From NCBI GenBank assembly GCA_964485695.1, contig CAZAKZ010000007.1, positions 21,637-85,636 of the forward strand: DNA of 64,000 nucleotides, given 5' to 3'. The notes beneath the pieces were generated by a model that saw nothing but the letters and a program-made list of their open reading frames with translations, was not told where the DNA came from and searched no databases. Below, piece by piece: positions 26,299-34,494 of the stretch (position 1 is the stretch's first letter; every line of letters starts with the position of its first letter). Source of the DNA: CAZAKZ01 sp964485695 (lineage in GTDB: Bacteria; Planctomycetota; JAFGQW01). The position numbers were made by a program, and so were the translations under genes.

Positions 26299-27729
26299 GT
26301 GTTCAACCTGGGAGAAAACAAAGTACTACTCGTGGTCATCGGAGGAGCGGTCCTGCTGACGGCCGGCGCCTTGTTTCTCACCTTCCGTTCCTATCAGAAG
26401 GCCGAGGACGGCAAGAGGGCGATCGAGAATACGCGCAGACAGATTGCCGAGAGCAGGGCGAAGAAGCGCAAGATTCCCGCCTTGGAGCAGGATGTCATCA
26501 TTCTCCGTTCCAACATCAAGGAATACGTGAAGATCCTTCCGGAAGATAAGCACATCCACAACTTCATCAATACAATCAACCGCTTCGAGCGGGAAGCGGG
26601 CATCACGATGACCAAGCTGGATCCGCCCAGAAAACGCAGCAGCAAGAAGAAGAGCAAGGTCGCATTCGATCGAATCGTCTACAAGATCAACCTCGCTGGC
26701 AGTTTCAAGAACATCCTGAAGTTCGTCAACAAGTTCGAGAACTACGAACGATTCGTGGCCATCGAGAATTTCCAGTTCAGGCCCCAGAAGAGGGATCGCG
26801 AAGGCGGGAAAACCGACATCACCGTGTCCGGTAACCTGCAGCTCGAGACCTACGTCTACCTGGGCCGGGCGGGGAAAACGCCCGTCAAGATCGACAGGAT
26901 CGTGGAAAAGCAGGAGGCGCTTCAGGAGCAGGTCATCGCGCAGCGCAACGCCATCGAGGTGCACCGCCACAGGCTGGATCCGGTCATCACCGACTCCCGC
27001 AGAGATGTTTTCAAGGATCCGAGACGAGCCATTGTCTATGCGGAGACCGGTAAAACACCCCCACTGGAACGTTTCCGGAGGCAGAAGCAATTCGTGGCCT
27101 GGGCGAAAAACGAGCTCAAGGCAGTTCAAGAAATGATCCTCGCAGAGGAGAACGAGCCGCTCATCATCCGCCAGATGGAGATCAAGAAACAGATCGACGA
27201 GCGGGTCAGCAGCCTGAGCAATCAACTGGTCAACGTCCGGAGCGATCGCCGGGTTACGGCCGGCCCCCTCGTGCAGGAACTGGAACGAGATGTGATGGAG
27301 CCCCTTGCGATCATCGTCAAGGAAAGGCGCATCTCCGTTAAGAGCGGCCTGACGGCTTCCGATCTCAAGATCATCCTGGGCAAGATGGAACACTTCTTCA
27401 GGAAGGGAAATCTCGACCAGGTGGTATCCCAGTTCGAGATCGTCGCCAAGCAGATCGGTTCCAGTAACGTGGATGACGAAGAGACCAAGCAGCTGGTCCA
27501 GGAGATCTACGCACTGAAGAACAAGGCGATGGTCATCACGGAGTTCGCGAAGCGCCCGATCAAGATCAGCGGGATCATTTCCTTGAAGGGAAATCCCGTC
27601 GTCATATTGAACGGCCGCGTTTTCGAGCGCGGCCAGATGCTCGATGAAGAAGTAAAGATCCATGATGTCCGCCCTGAAGAGGTCGAATTCATCTTCAGAG
27701 AAGTACGGATCATCCGGAGATGGGAATAA
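26299..27729 (+). CDS. pilO: PilO-like protein with PilP-like C-terminal region
   Basis: 476 residues, more than twice normal PilO (about 200). The N-terminus has one membrane helix (residues 9-30), a coiled coil and a ferredoxin-like domain to about residue 200 (IHNFINTINRFEREAGI; YVYLGRAGK). Residues 200-415 are helical and not recognised. The C-terminal roughly 50 residues (ISGIISLKGNPVVILNG, then GQMLDEEVKIHDVRPEEVEF) resemble the beta-domain of PilP. No separate pilP exists, so this may be a PilO-PilP fusion. The GTG start has GGAGGTGG upstream. The gene overlaps the frame of the pilQ region only by untranslated bases. Confidence 0.75.
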   Translation: MFNLGENKVLLVVIGGAVLLTAGALFLTFRSYQKAEDGKRAIENTRRQIAESRAKKRKIPALEQDVIILRSNIKEYVKILPEDKHIHNFINTINRFEREAGITMTKLDPPRKRSSKKKSKVAFDRIVYKINLAGSFKNILKFVNKFENYERFVAIENFQFRPQKRDREGGKTDITVSGNLQLETYVYLGRAGKTPVKIDRIVEKQEALQEQVIAQRNAIEVHRHRLDPVITDSRRDVFKDPRRAIVYAETGKTPPLERFRRQKQFVAWAKNELKAVQEMILAEENEPLIIRQMEIKKQIDERVSSLSNQLVNVRSDRRVTAGPLVQELERDVMEPLAIIVKERRISVKSGLTASDLKIILGKMEHFFRKGNLDQVVSQFEIVAKQIGSSNVDDEETKQLVQEIYALKNKAMVITEFAKRPIKISGIISLKGNPVVILNGRVFERGQMLDEEVKIHDVRPEEVEFIFREVRIIRRWE

Positions 27730-27770
27730 GAAGGGGCGGAATGATTATGATGATTCCGGGGAGGAAACCA

Positions 27771-29621
27771 ATGGAAGTGACTCGGGTGCGTCTCGCAACC
27801 GGATTTGCCTGGATTGCAGTCCTAGTGCTGGCACTCGCTTCCCCAGTGACGGCCCAGGGCCGTGGGGACGCGGAAGACCGCTCTGCGGGTAGAAAGAAGA
27901 TCCGGCGGGCTCTGATCACCATGGACGTGAGCGGTCGTCCGATGAAGGATGTCGTCGAGCACATCGTAGGGGCCACCGGGGCCAACATCTTCGTCGTGAC
28001 CGGCGGAGACGAACTGGTGGACTTCAAGTGCGACAAGCTCGACTGGAAGAAGGCGCTCAAGTACGTATCCGAATACGCCGGGTGCGTTCTCATCGAGGAA
28101 GGCGTCAACGTCTATCGCATCGAGAAACCGCCACGCGTCAACTTCTTCTTCCAGGACGCAGATGTCAAGAAGGTCATCGATGCGATCTCGCGCATCGGCG
28201 GGGCCAACATCATCACCGGCCCCGAGGTGCAGGGGCTGGTGAACGTACGCCTCAACGATATCCCTTGGCGGGATGCCCTGGAGACCATCGTCAAGACGCT
28301 CGGCTTCACCATCGTCGAGGAGGACCGGGGAATCCTCCGGGTGGTGAGTCCCTCGAGCCTTCAGGAGCAGCTGGAGTCCCGTATCTTCACCCTGAAGTAT
28401 CTCCGGCCGCCCGGAACCTATACGGCGTTCATCAAGACCGACTACGCCAAGGGGCAGCCCGCCGACATCAAGCATGATGCCAAGTCGGTGGAGTCCAGCT
28501 TCTTTCTCCTGAAGGCGCTCAAGAAGGCGCTGTCTCCCCAGGGTGACCTGGATTACATTCTCGAGCGCAATGCCATCATCGTCAAGGACACCAAACCCAT
28601 CCTCAACGAAGTCTCACAGATCATTGAATTGCTGGACGTGGAACCGGGCCAGATATTCCTGGACGTCAAGTTCGTGACGACCCGGAACACGGACCTGTTC
28701 GATTTCGGCATCAACTGGGTCAACGGGATCAACGTGTATACCAACGGCGGTATCGTGCCTTCCCGCCTCCCCTTTGACCTCGGCAAGGGCGGCCTCGACG
28801 ATGACATCATCCCCAGCATCAGCGACGGTCCCTTGCCCCTGGATGACGACGCCCTCCATGCCGCAACCACCTACGGAATCCTGGACTTTTCCCGGACCGT
28901 GGCGACGCTGCAGCTACTGAAGGACGATTCCAAGTCCTCGATCATCCAGGCGCCCAAGATCACCGCCCTGGACCACCAGGTGGCGACCATATTCGTGGGA
29001 GATACGATTCGGTACGCCGAATCGGAGGCGGAGCAGGGCCAGGCCGGCGGCCTATCGTTTACCATCAAGGAAGCCAAGAACTCGCCGGTCCAGACCGGAT
29101 TCCAGCTCCTCTTCATCCCGCATATCATCCCTGGAACGGACAAGATCATCATGACGGTGATCCCCGAATCCGAATCGTTCGCTCCGGGGACGAACAGTCC
29201 GACCCTGCCCGGCTTCAACCGGTTCCAGATCGGCGACCTCTCCATCGATCTGCCCCAGATCCAGAGCCGGACCCTGGTCACGAAGATGATCCTCGAGTCG
29301 GGGCAGACTGCGGTGATCGGCGGACTGGTGACCGAGGACGACTACGAGCAGACCCGGAAGATCCCCTTCCTGGGGGATCTGCCCATCGTGGGGTATCTCT
29401 TCAAGTGGAAACGGGTGCGCAAGAGCCATGAATCGCTCATGGTGTTCATCACGCCGTATCTCATCCGCTCTCCCGAGGAGACCCAAAAGGTCATCGAAAG
29501 GGAGGTGGACAGGCGCCGTGAGAAGCTCGAAAAAGAGATCGATCAGATCTACGGCGAGGCCTCGTCCTTCGGAAAAACCCTGACCGGGAAGAAGACCACG
29601 AACGTCCGGGAAGTGCCCTGA
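27771..29621 (+). CDS. pilQ: Type IV pilus secretin PilQ
   Basis: PilQ forms the outer-membrane channel for the pilus. 616 residues from the ATG at 27771, chosen for its GGGGAGG ribosome site; upstream ATGs at 27720 and 27741 overlap or crowd pilO. Signal peptide MEVTRVRLATGFAWIAVLVL to about residue 27. Two N-domains (STN-like near 45-110; N1/secretin_N near 110-200) are followed by the secretin domain with VATIFVGDTIRY, then the family signature SRTLVTKMILESGQTAVIGGL. The AMIN domains of proteobacterial PilQ are absent. The C-terminal 50 residues are charged. A terminator hairpin follows. Confidence 0.93.
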   Translation: MEVTRVRLATGFAWIAVLVLALASPVTAQGRGDAEDRSAGRKKIRRALITMDVSGRPMKDVVEHIVGATGANIFVVTGGDELVDFKCDKLDWKKALKYVSEYAGCVLIEEGVNVYRIEKPPRVNFFFQDADVKKVIDAISRIGGANIITGPEVQGLVNVRLNDIPWRDALETIVKTLGFTIVEEDRGILRVVSPSSLQEQLESRIFTLKYLRPPGTYTAFIKTDYAKGQPADIKHDAKSVESSFFLLKALKKALSPQGDLDYILERNAIIVKDTKPILNEVSQIIELLDVEPGQIFLDVKFVTTRNTDLFDFGINWVNGINVYTNGGIVPSRLPFDLGKGGLDDDIIPSISDGPLPLDDDALHAATTYGILDFSRTVATLQLLKDDSKSSIIQAPKITALDHQVATIFVGDTIRYAESEAEQGQAGGLSFTIKEAKNSPVQTGFQLLFIPHIIPGTDKIIMTVIPESESFAPGTNSPTLPGFNRFQIGDLSIDLPQIQSRTLVTKMILESGQTAVIGGLVTEDDYEQTRKIPFLGDLPIVGYLFKWKRVRKSHESLMVFITPYLIRSPEETQKVIEREVDRRREKLEKEIDQIYGEASSFGKTLTGKKTTNVREVP

Positions 29622-29649
29622 AAAAGCGAGTCAAGATTCAGGGTGGATG

Positions 29650-29694
29650 GACAGGAGATCATGATTCGTCGCTGCCGGATCATGATCTCCTGTC
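29650..29694. terminator. Terminator hairpin after pilQ, core-less family A arms
   Basis: Arms 29650-29668 and 29676-29694 pair over 19 bases (one G-U) around a 7-base loop, and TCTTTTG follows on the plus strand. The arm sequence ACAGGAGATCATGATTCG matches the outer arms of the 162-bp element at 8286. Confidence 0.8.
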
Positions 29695-29766
29695 TTTTGC
29701 CGTGCACCCTGTAGCCCGATTCCTCCCGCCGGATGGGCCCGATTCTGTCGTTGAAGTCCCCCCGGG

Positions 29767-29788
29767 TTGAGCTATATTTGAGCTATAT
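29767..29788. repeat. Tandem 11-bp repeat TTGAGCTATAT
   Basis: Two exact copies (29767-29777 and 29778-29788) in the gap before the DUF2344 gene. They create overlapping -35/-10-like hexamers, so a promoter or protein-binding site is possible. Confidence 0.6.
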
Positions 29789-29911
29789 TTGGCTGCATTC
29801 GCACGGATTTTGCTATCCATCGGCCGGCAGGGTCGGCAAGATCATGACTGCAAAATCCTGTATTACGTCGGGTGATACTGCCCGTCCAGAGGGCCCCATC
29901 CTGGAGTTCCG

Positions 29912-30562
29912 GTGAAAACCAGGGAAGCCACGACCAGGGACAAGACGATTCGCCTTCGCTTCAAAAAGGTCCGGACGGCCCGGTTTCTTTCCCACCTGGA
30001 CCTGGTGAGGCTGTTTCAGAAGGCCTTTCGCAGGGCTCTGCTTCCGGTGGCCCTTTCTCGGGGGAAAGTCCCCAGACCCAAGATCTCGATACCCTATCCA
30101 CTGCCCCTCGGCGTTGAATCAGAGGTGGATGTCCTGGAGGTGGAACTGGCGCACGAGATCCATCTGGACGACCTGAGATCGCGGCTGAACGGCAAGATGC
30201 CGGAAGGGATCGAGATCCTCGACGTCAGGCGGGTGGCACCCGGTGAAAGACGGCGTCTTGCCGGAATGAGTTATTCGATTCTGGGGGACGGGCTGCCGGG
30301 GAGTGATCCTGTAGATAAACTCATGAAGTCATCCACCTTGAAGGTGGAACGAAAGAAAAAAGATCGGTTGATTCACGTGGATATCCGCCCCTACGTCGAT
30401 TCCATTCGAAGGATCAACGGCGAGCACATGGCCCTTGATCTGAAGGTGGAGGAAGGACGATCAACGCGGCCGGACGAGGTCCTTGATGCACTGGGAATGA
30501 GTGTGGAGGCCATCGCCGGACTGCAGATCGTCAGGACGGAGATCGAAGAAATCGTCGAGTGA
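29912..30562 (+). CDS. DUF2344 / radical-SAM-linked protein (TIGR03936)
   Basis: 216 residues. LRFKKVRTARFLSHLDLVRLFQKAFRRA at residues 14-41, cut here by position only, and PRPKISIPYPLPLGVES mark the TIGR03936 family. Members are usually fused to or adjacent to a TIGR03960 radical SAM protein and precede RNase E/G. Here the RNase follows, but no radical SAM gene is next to it. The GTG at 29912 has GGAG upstream. Function unknown; a tRNA or RNA modification link is inferred only from neighbours. Confidence 0.85.
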   Translation: MKTREATTRDKTIRLRFKKVRTARFLSHLDLVRLFQKAFRRALLPVALSRGKVPRPKISIPYPLPLGVESEVDVLEVELAHEIHLDDLRSRLNGKMPEGIEILDVRRVAPGERRRLAGMSYSILGDGLPGSDPVDKLMKSSTLKVERKKKDRLIHVDIRPYVDSIRRINGEHMALDLKVEEGRSTRPDEVLDALGMSVEAIAGLQIVRTEIEEIVE

Positions 30563-30751
30563 TGCCGGCTGAAAGGCCGGCACGTCACGGTTGTGAGGTG
30601 ATCCGGATCAGGGCGCCATCGGAAAGGCCTCGAACAGGATCTTTCCCCTGGATCGATCAAGCCTGGACGCCCCCGGCCATCGACCCGTCCACGAAAATCA
30701 GCCGGGAGGAACGCTACTACACCGGATGTGGGTGCGGGAGGCGCCCGAGAT

Positions 30752-33133
30752 ATGGTCAAGCGAAAAGAAACCGCCGTGAAGGGCCGGGACAAGAGCGCTG
30801 TTTCGAAGAGGCGAAAAGTCAAAATCTGGGAAGACGAAAGTCTGGATGGGGAAACCCCTGAGGCCTTCGAGGAACCAAGAAAAGATACCGGCCGGATGAG
30901 AAAGGCGAAGCGAAAGAGTCCTCGTCCACACAAGCGGGAGGCTTCGCCGGAGCCCGAGACTGAAGACAGAACGGAAAACAGGACGGAAGACAGGACACCG
31001 GCGCGTCCAGGACGGGTGAGGAACAGGCCTGCCACGGGGAGAGATACGGGGAGGAAGACGGGGAGGAAAATCGTCTCTTCACGGATCTCGAGTCGTTCGC
31101 GCGGACAGTCATCGGAGGCGGAGAACAAATCAACCTCCAAGGCGATCGGTACGAAGATAAAGAAGAAGAAAAAGAAGAAAAAGGCCGTTGAATCTTCCAC
31201 CGGAAAGACCGCTATCCGGGCAGAGAAGGGCGTTCGGACCAAGGCAGAGATCCCGGTCCGGAAGAAACAGGCGATCACGAAGGCGATCACGAAAAAGAGC
31301 ACGACCCGGTCCACGAAATCCGCTGCGCCTTCCGCCTCCACCGCATCGACAACTGACACCCCGAAGAGGAAACGGGGCTCTCCCGGAAAAAAGAGCCGAA
31401 CGGCCCGTCCTGCCGGCCGCTCCAAGCCCCACCGCACCGGCGCAGCTCCGGGTGGCAGCACCCAGTCCAGGAAGGTCAGGAAGGCACAGTCATCCGCCCC
31501 CGCGCGTCCCCATTTCACCACCATGGAAGGAAAGGAGCGCACCAAGCGCAAATACGCACCGGGTGAGGGGAAAGAAGGACGCCGCATTCTGATCTCCACG
31601 AGGGAGGATCAGGAAAGCCGGGTCTGTGTGGTGGCTGAAAACCGGCTGGAGGAGCTCTACGTGGACAAGGTGGGGGACAATACCTACCTCGGAAACATCT
31701 ACCTCGGCAAGGTCGTCAATCTCGAACCGTCCATCGGAGCGGCCTTTGTCGATTTTGGAGAGGGGAAGAACGGATTCCTGCACGCCTCGGACGTGGTTCC
31801 CGTCGTCGCGGACAGCCGGGTCAAGGATTTCCTCGCCCTGAGCGAGAAAGACAGCGCCAAGACCCCGGCGAGACGGAGCGACGAACGTAAGAACATCGAT
31901 GAGCTCCTGAATATGGGGGACGAGATCGTCGTGCAGATCACCAAGGACGGCATCGGCCACAAGGGCCCGACGTTGACCACCTACGTCTCCATCCCGGGGT
32001 GTTACCTGGTGCTCATGCCCAATCTCAGGCGCACAGGAGTGAGCCGCAGGATTTCAGACAGCGAGGAACGAAAGCGTCTGAGGGAGATCCTGAAAGGCCT
32101 CGAGCTCCCCGGGGGGCTCGGATTCATCATCCGGACCGCTGGAGAGGATCATCCACGCCAGGACCTTGAGCGGGACGCCCGGTTCCTCATGAAGATCTGG
32201 GATCTGATCTCCAAACGCCTGAAGGGGGCCAAGGCTCCGGCCAGCCTCTACCGGGAAACCGACCTCATCCTGCGCTCGCTCAGGGACCTGTTCACGCCGG
32301 ATACCGTGGAGATCATTGTCGATTCCGAGGTCCACTACAAGCGGTGCGTGGATTTCATGCGGAACATCATGCCGAGGTTTGCCGAACGGGTGAAGCTCTA
32401 CGAGAAGCCGAAGCCGCTCTTCACCGAGTTCGGCCTCGATACCGAGGTGGAAAAGGTCTTTCTGCGGAAGATCCAGCTCGACAGAGGAGGCACCATCGTC
32501 CTGGACCAGACCGAGGCTCTGGTGGCCATCGACGTGAACAGCGGCAAGAACAAGGAAGAGTCCGATCTCGAGGAAACGGCGCTGAAGACCAACCTGGACG
32601 CCATCCCGGAGATCGTCCGACAGCTTCGGCTCCGGGATCTCGGCGGCCTCGTCATCATCGACTTCATCGACATGATCGAGAATCGGCACCGCCGTCGGGT
32701 CGAACGGGCACTCCGCGATGAGCTCCGGAAGGACCGGGCCCGGTTCCGGATGGAGGGCATGAGCATGTTCGGCATCATCGAGCTCACCCGACAGCGGGTT
32801 CGACCCAGCCTGTTCGTTTCGGCCTCGATCCCCTGCCCGGGGTGCGGGGGGCTCGGCACGGTGAAGAGCGCTGAATCCGTTTCCCATACCATCCTCCGCC
32901 GCATCCGCGGAGAAATGGCTCGTAAGAATTGCGCCGAGGTGGAGGTCCGCCTCAATCCGGAAATGGCCTCCTATTTCCAGAATACCCGGCGTGGCGTGGT
33001 CCTGGAGATGGAGGAGACCTTCGAAAAGGTGATCCGGATCACACCGGATCATCTCCTGCGGTACGACGAGCTGCGCCTGGCCTTCAACGACCGCGCCAGG
33101 GACCTGTCTTCGGATCTGGAGCACTTCCTGTAA
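30752..33133 (+). CDS. rng: Ribonuclease E/G with basic N-terminal extension
   Basis: Endoribonuclease for mRNA turnover and rRNA processing. 793 residues. Residues 1-270 are disordered, dominated by Lys/Arg/Ser/Thr with a run of eight Lys near residue 139. The catalytic core starts near 277: S1 domain (VGDNTYLGNIYLGKVVNL), RNase H-like and DNase I-like parts with catalytic Asp in LVAIDVNSGK near 592 and IIDFIDM near 636, and the zinc-link CPGCGG near 695. RNase E carries its disordered scaffold at the C-terminus; here it is N-terminal. I chose the ATG at 30752, with GGGAGG upstream. Confidence 0.92.
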   Translation: MVKRKETAVKGRDKSAVSKRRKVKIWEDESLDGETPEAFEEPRKDTGRMRKAKRKSPRPHKREASPEPETEDRTENRTEDRTPARPGRVRNRPATGRDTGRKTGRKIVSSRISSRSRGQSSEAENKSTSKAIGTKIKKKKKKKKAVESSTGKTAIRAEKGVRTKAEIPVRKKQAITKAITKKSTTRSTKSAAPSASTASTTDTPKRKRGSPGKKSRTARPAGRSKPHRTGAAPGGSTQSRKVRKAQSSAPARPHFTTMEGKERTKRKYAPGEGKEGRRILISTREDQESRVCVVAENRLEELYVDKVGDNTYLGNIYLGKVVNLEPSIGAAFVDFGEGKNGFLHASDVVPVVADSRVKDFLALSEKDSAKTPARRSDERKNIDELLNMGDEIVVQITKDGIGHKGPTLTTYVSIPGCYLVLMPNLRRTGVSRRISDSEERKRLREILKGLELPGGLGFIIRTAGEDHPRQDLERDARFLMKIWDLISKRLKGAKAPASLYRETDLILRSLRDLFTPDTVEIIVDSEVHYKRCVDFMRNIMPRFAERVKLYEKPKPLFTEFGLDTEVEKVFLRKIQLDRGGTIVLDQTEALVAIDVNSGKNKEESDLEETALKTNLDAIPEIVRQLRLRDLGGLVIIDFIDMIENRHRRRVERALRDELRKDRARFRMEGMSMFGIIELTRQRVRPSLFVSASIPCPGCGGLGTVKSAESVSHTILRRIRGEMARKNCAEVEVRLNPEMASYFQNTRRGVVLEMEETFEKVIRITPDHLLRYDELRLAFNDRARDLSSDLEHFL

Positions 33134-33136
33134 GGA

Positions 33137-33298
33137 GTTCCTGTTCCGACAAGTGGTTTGCTCTCAGGCCACCGTCTTTCCGCCCAGGTCCGCACATCCA
33201 GAACGCACTGGAATCGATGATTCGAAGCGCGTTCCGGGAGCACGAACCTGGACGAAAATCCGACATCCTGGACGCGAACCACTCGTCGCAACAGGAAC
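33137..33298. repeat. 162-bp imperfect palindrome after rng
   Basis: The whole segment folds on itself: 33137-33150 pairs with 33285-33298 (one mismatch), 33152-33160 with 33275-33283, 33165-33168 with 33267-33270, 33201-33206 with 33229-33234, ending in GAATC-GAT-GATTC at 33211-33223. It begins 4 bases after the rng stop. No ORF. It could act as a terminator or be a mobile palindromic unit. Confidence 0.7.
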
Positions 33299-33445
33299 AA
33301 AGTCGATCTTCCAGGAGACGATCCCCGAGGATTCTGTCAGTTTTGCCGGAATGGCCTTGTCTGGTCGAGATCAATGGCTACACTTTTCTACCTTCTTCTA
33401 CCGAGGGTGGAAAAGGTGCGCATGGCAGTCCGAAATTGATTCGTT

Positions 33446-33451
33446 TATAAT
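33446..33451 (+). promoter_or_regulatory. Candidate -10 box for rplU-rpmA
   Basis: TATAAT, 33 bases before the rplU ATG, in an A/T-rich stretch. The -35 region (TGGCAG at 33423) is weak. Confidence 0.4.
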
Positions 33452-33483
33452 TACTTGAAATACAAAGAGATACGAGTCTTGGC

Positions 33484-33813
33484 ATGGGTGGTTTTGCAAT
33501 ATTCAAGGCCGGGGGGCGACAGATAAAGGCGTCCGAAGGAGATACGATCCTGGTGGACCGCCTCAGTGCTCAGCCCGGTGACGAGGTCCGTTTCGAGGAG
33601 GTTCTCCTGATCCAGGGGAGCACACCGGGGAGTACCGCCTTGATCGGCTCACCTCACGTGGAAGGTGCGGTCGTCGTTGCGGAGGTGGAGAACGAGGTCA
33701 AGGGAGACAAGAAGATCGTTTTCAAGTTCAAGCGCCGCAAGAACTACTCCCGCAAGGCCGGCCACAGGCAGAAACTGACCCGTGTGAAGGTGAAGCGAAT
33801 CGAGGGCGATTAA
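33484..33813 (+). CDS. rplU: 50S ribosomal protein L21 (bL21)
   Basis: 109 residues with the L21 pattern: AIFKAGGRQIKASEGDTILVDRL at the N-terminus (given by position, residues 5-27), GAVVVAEV in the middle, and the basic KFKRRKNYSRKAGHRQ near residue 80 that binds 23S rRNA. It forms the usual rplU-rpmA-obgE neighbourhood, here interrupted before obgE by repeats. The N-terminus has two extra Gly compared with most L21. Confidence 0.95.
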   Translation: MGGFAIFKAGGRQIKASEGDTILVDRLSAQPGDEVRFEEVLLIQGSTPGSTALIGSPHVEGAVVVAEVENEVKGDKKIVFKFKRRKNYSRKAGHRQKLTRVKVKRIEGD

Positions 33814-33830
33814 GTCGAGGACTTAGGGCA

Positions 33831-34079
33831 ATGGCACACAAAAAAGGACAGGGCTCCACCCGAAACGGTCGCGATTCCAACGCGAAATACCTCGGAATCA
33901 AGCGCTACGGCGGCCAGACGGTCTCGGCCGGATCCATCCTCGTGCGGCAGCGTGGAACCCGGTTCCATCCGGGAAAGAACGTGGGCCTGGGAAGGGATTT
34001 CACCCTGTTCGCCCTGTGTGACGGTGTGGTCCAGTTCGATACCCGCCGTCGCGTGAACATCATTCCAAGCCCGAACTAG
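33831..34079 (+). CDS. rpmA: 50S ribosomal protein L27 (bL27)
   Basis: 82 residues; MAHKKGQGSTRNGRDSNAKY is the classic N-terminus that reaches the peptidyl-transferase centre. There is no Firmicute-type cleavable N-terminal extension. It starts 17 bases after the rplU stop, so it is co-transcribed. A family A palindromic element follows 49 bases after the stop. Confidence 0.97.
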   Translation: MAHKKGQGSTRNGRDSNAKYLGIKRYGGQTVSAGSILVRQRGTRFHPGKNVGLGRDFTLFALCDGVVQFDTRRRVNIIPSPN

Positions 34080-34128
34080 TTCCTGAATCCGCCTGCACAG
34101 AGCGAGTATCATCTCAGGAACGGACCCC

Positions 34129-34289
34129 AATGGTCGGTCATGATTCGTAGCCGTCGCGTCGGGGTCTATCGGCGGCGCAGGCAAGGCGCGACGACTGCCG
34201 CGTATTCGGTGAATACACAAAGGAGGAGCAACGCGGCATGCGTCGTCGAGAGGCTCCGAGGCGACGGCTACGAATCATGACCGACCATT
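34129..34289. repeat. 161-bp palindromic element, family A copy 2 (inverted)
   Basis: Perfect 29-base terminal inverted repeats (34129-34157 and 34261-34289). The inner sequence is the reverse complement of the 8286-8447 element with few differences. The outermost nine or so bases of each arm differ from copy 1, yet still pair within this copy. The right arm ends CCATTTT, giving a terminator-like T run after rpmA. Confidence 0.8.
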
Positions 34290-34413
34290 TTGGATTCACG
34301 CCGGAAGAGGTCTCGTTACCGCGTGGCCCAGATCCCTTGACAGCCTGTGGACATACTCTTGCGGACCCGAATCAACCCTTTTCGAACAGGTTCTGCCCTC
34401 GCGCCAGATTACC

Positions 34414-34445
34414 TAACCCGGATGATTCATGAATCATCCGGGTTA
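34414..34445. repeat. 32-bp perfect palindrome, family B copy 1
   Basis: TAACCCGGATGATTCA followed by its exact reverse complement. It lies 49 bases before the obgE start. A related palindrome with changed but still complementary central bases is at 44580-44603. Confidence 0.8.
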
Positions 34446-34494
34446 AAGGCGGTTCAGGCGCGATCGGTCTTTCGCCCCACCAGGGAGGCCGTGT

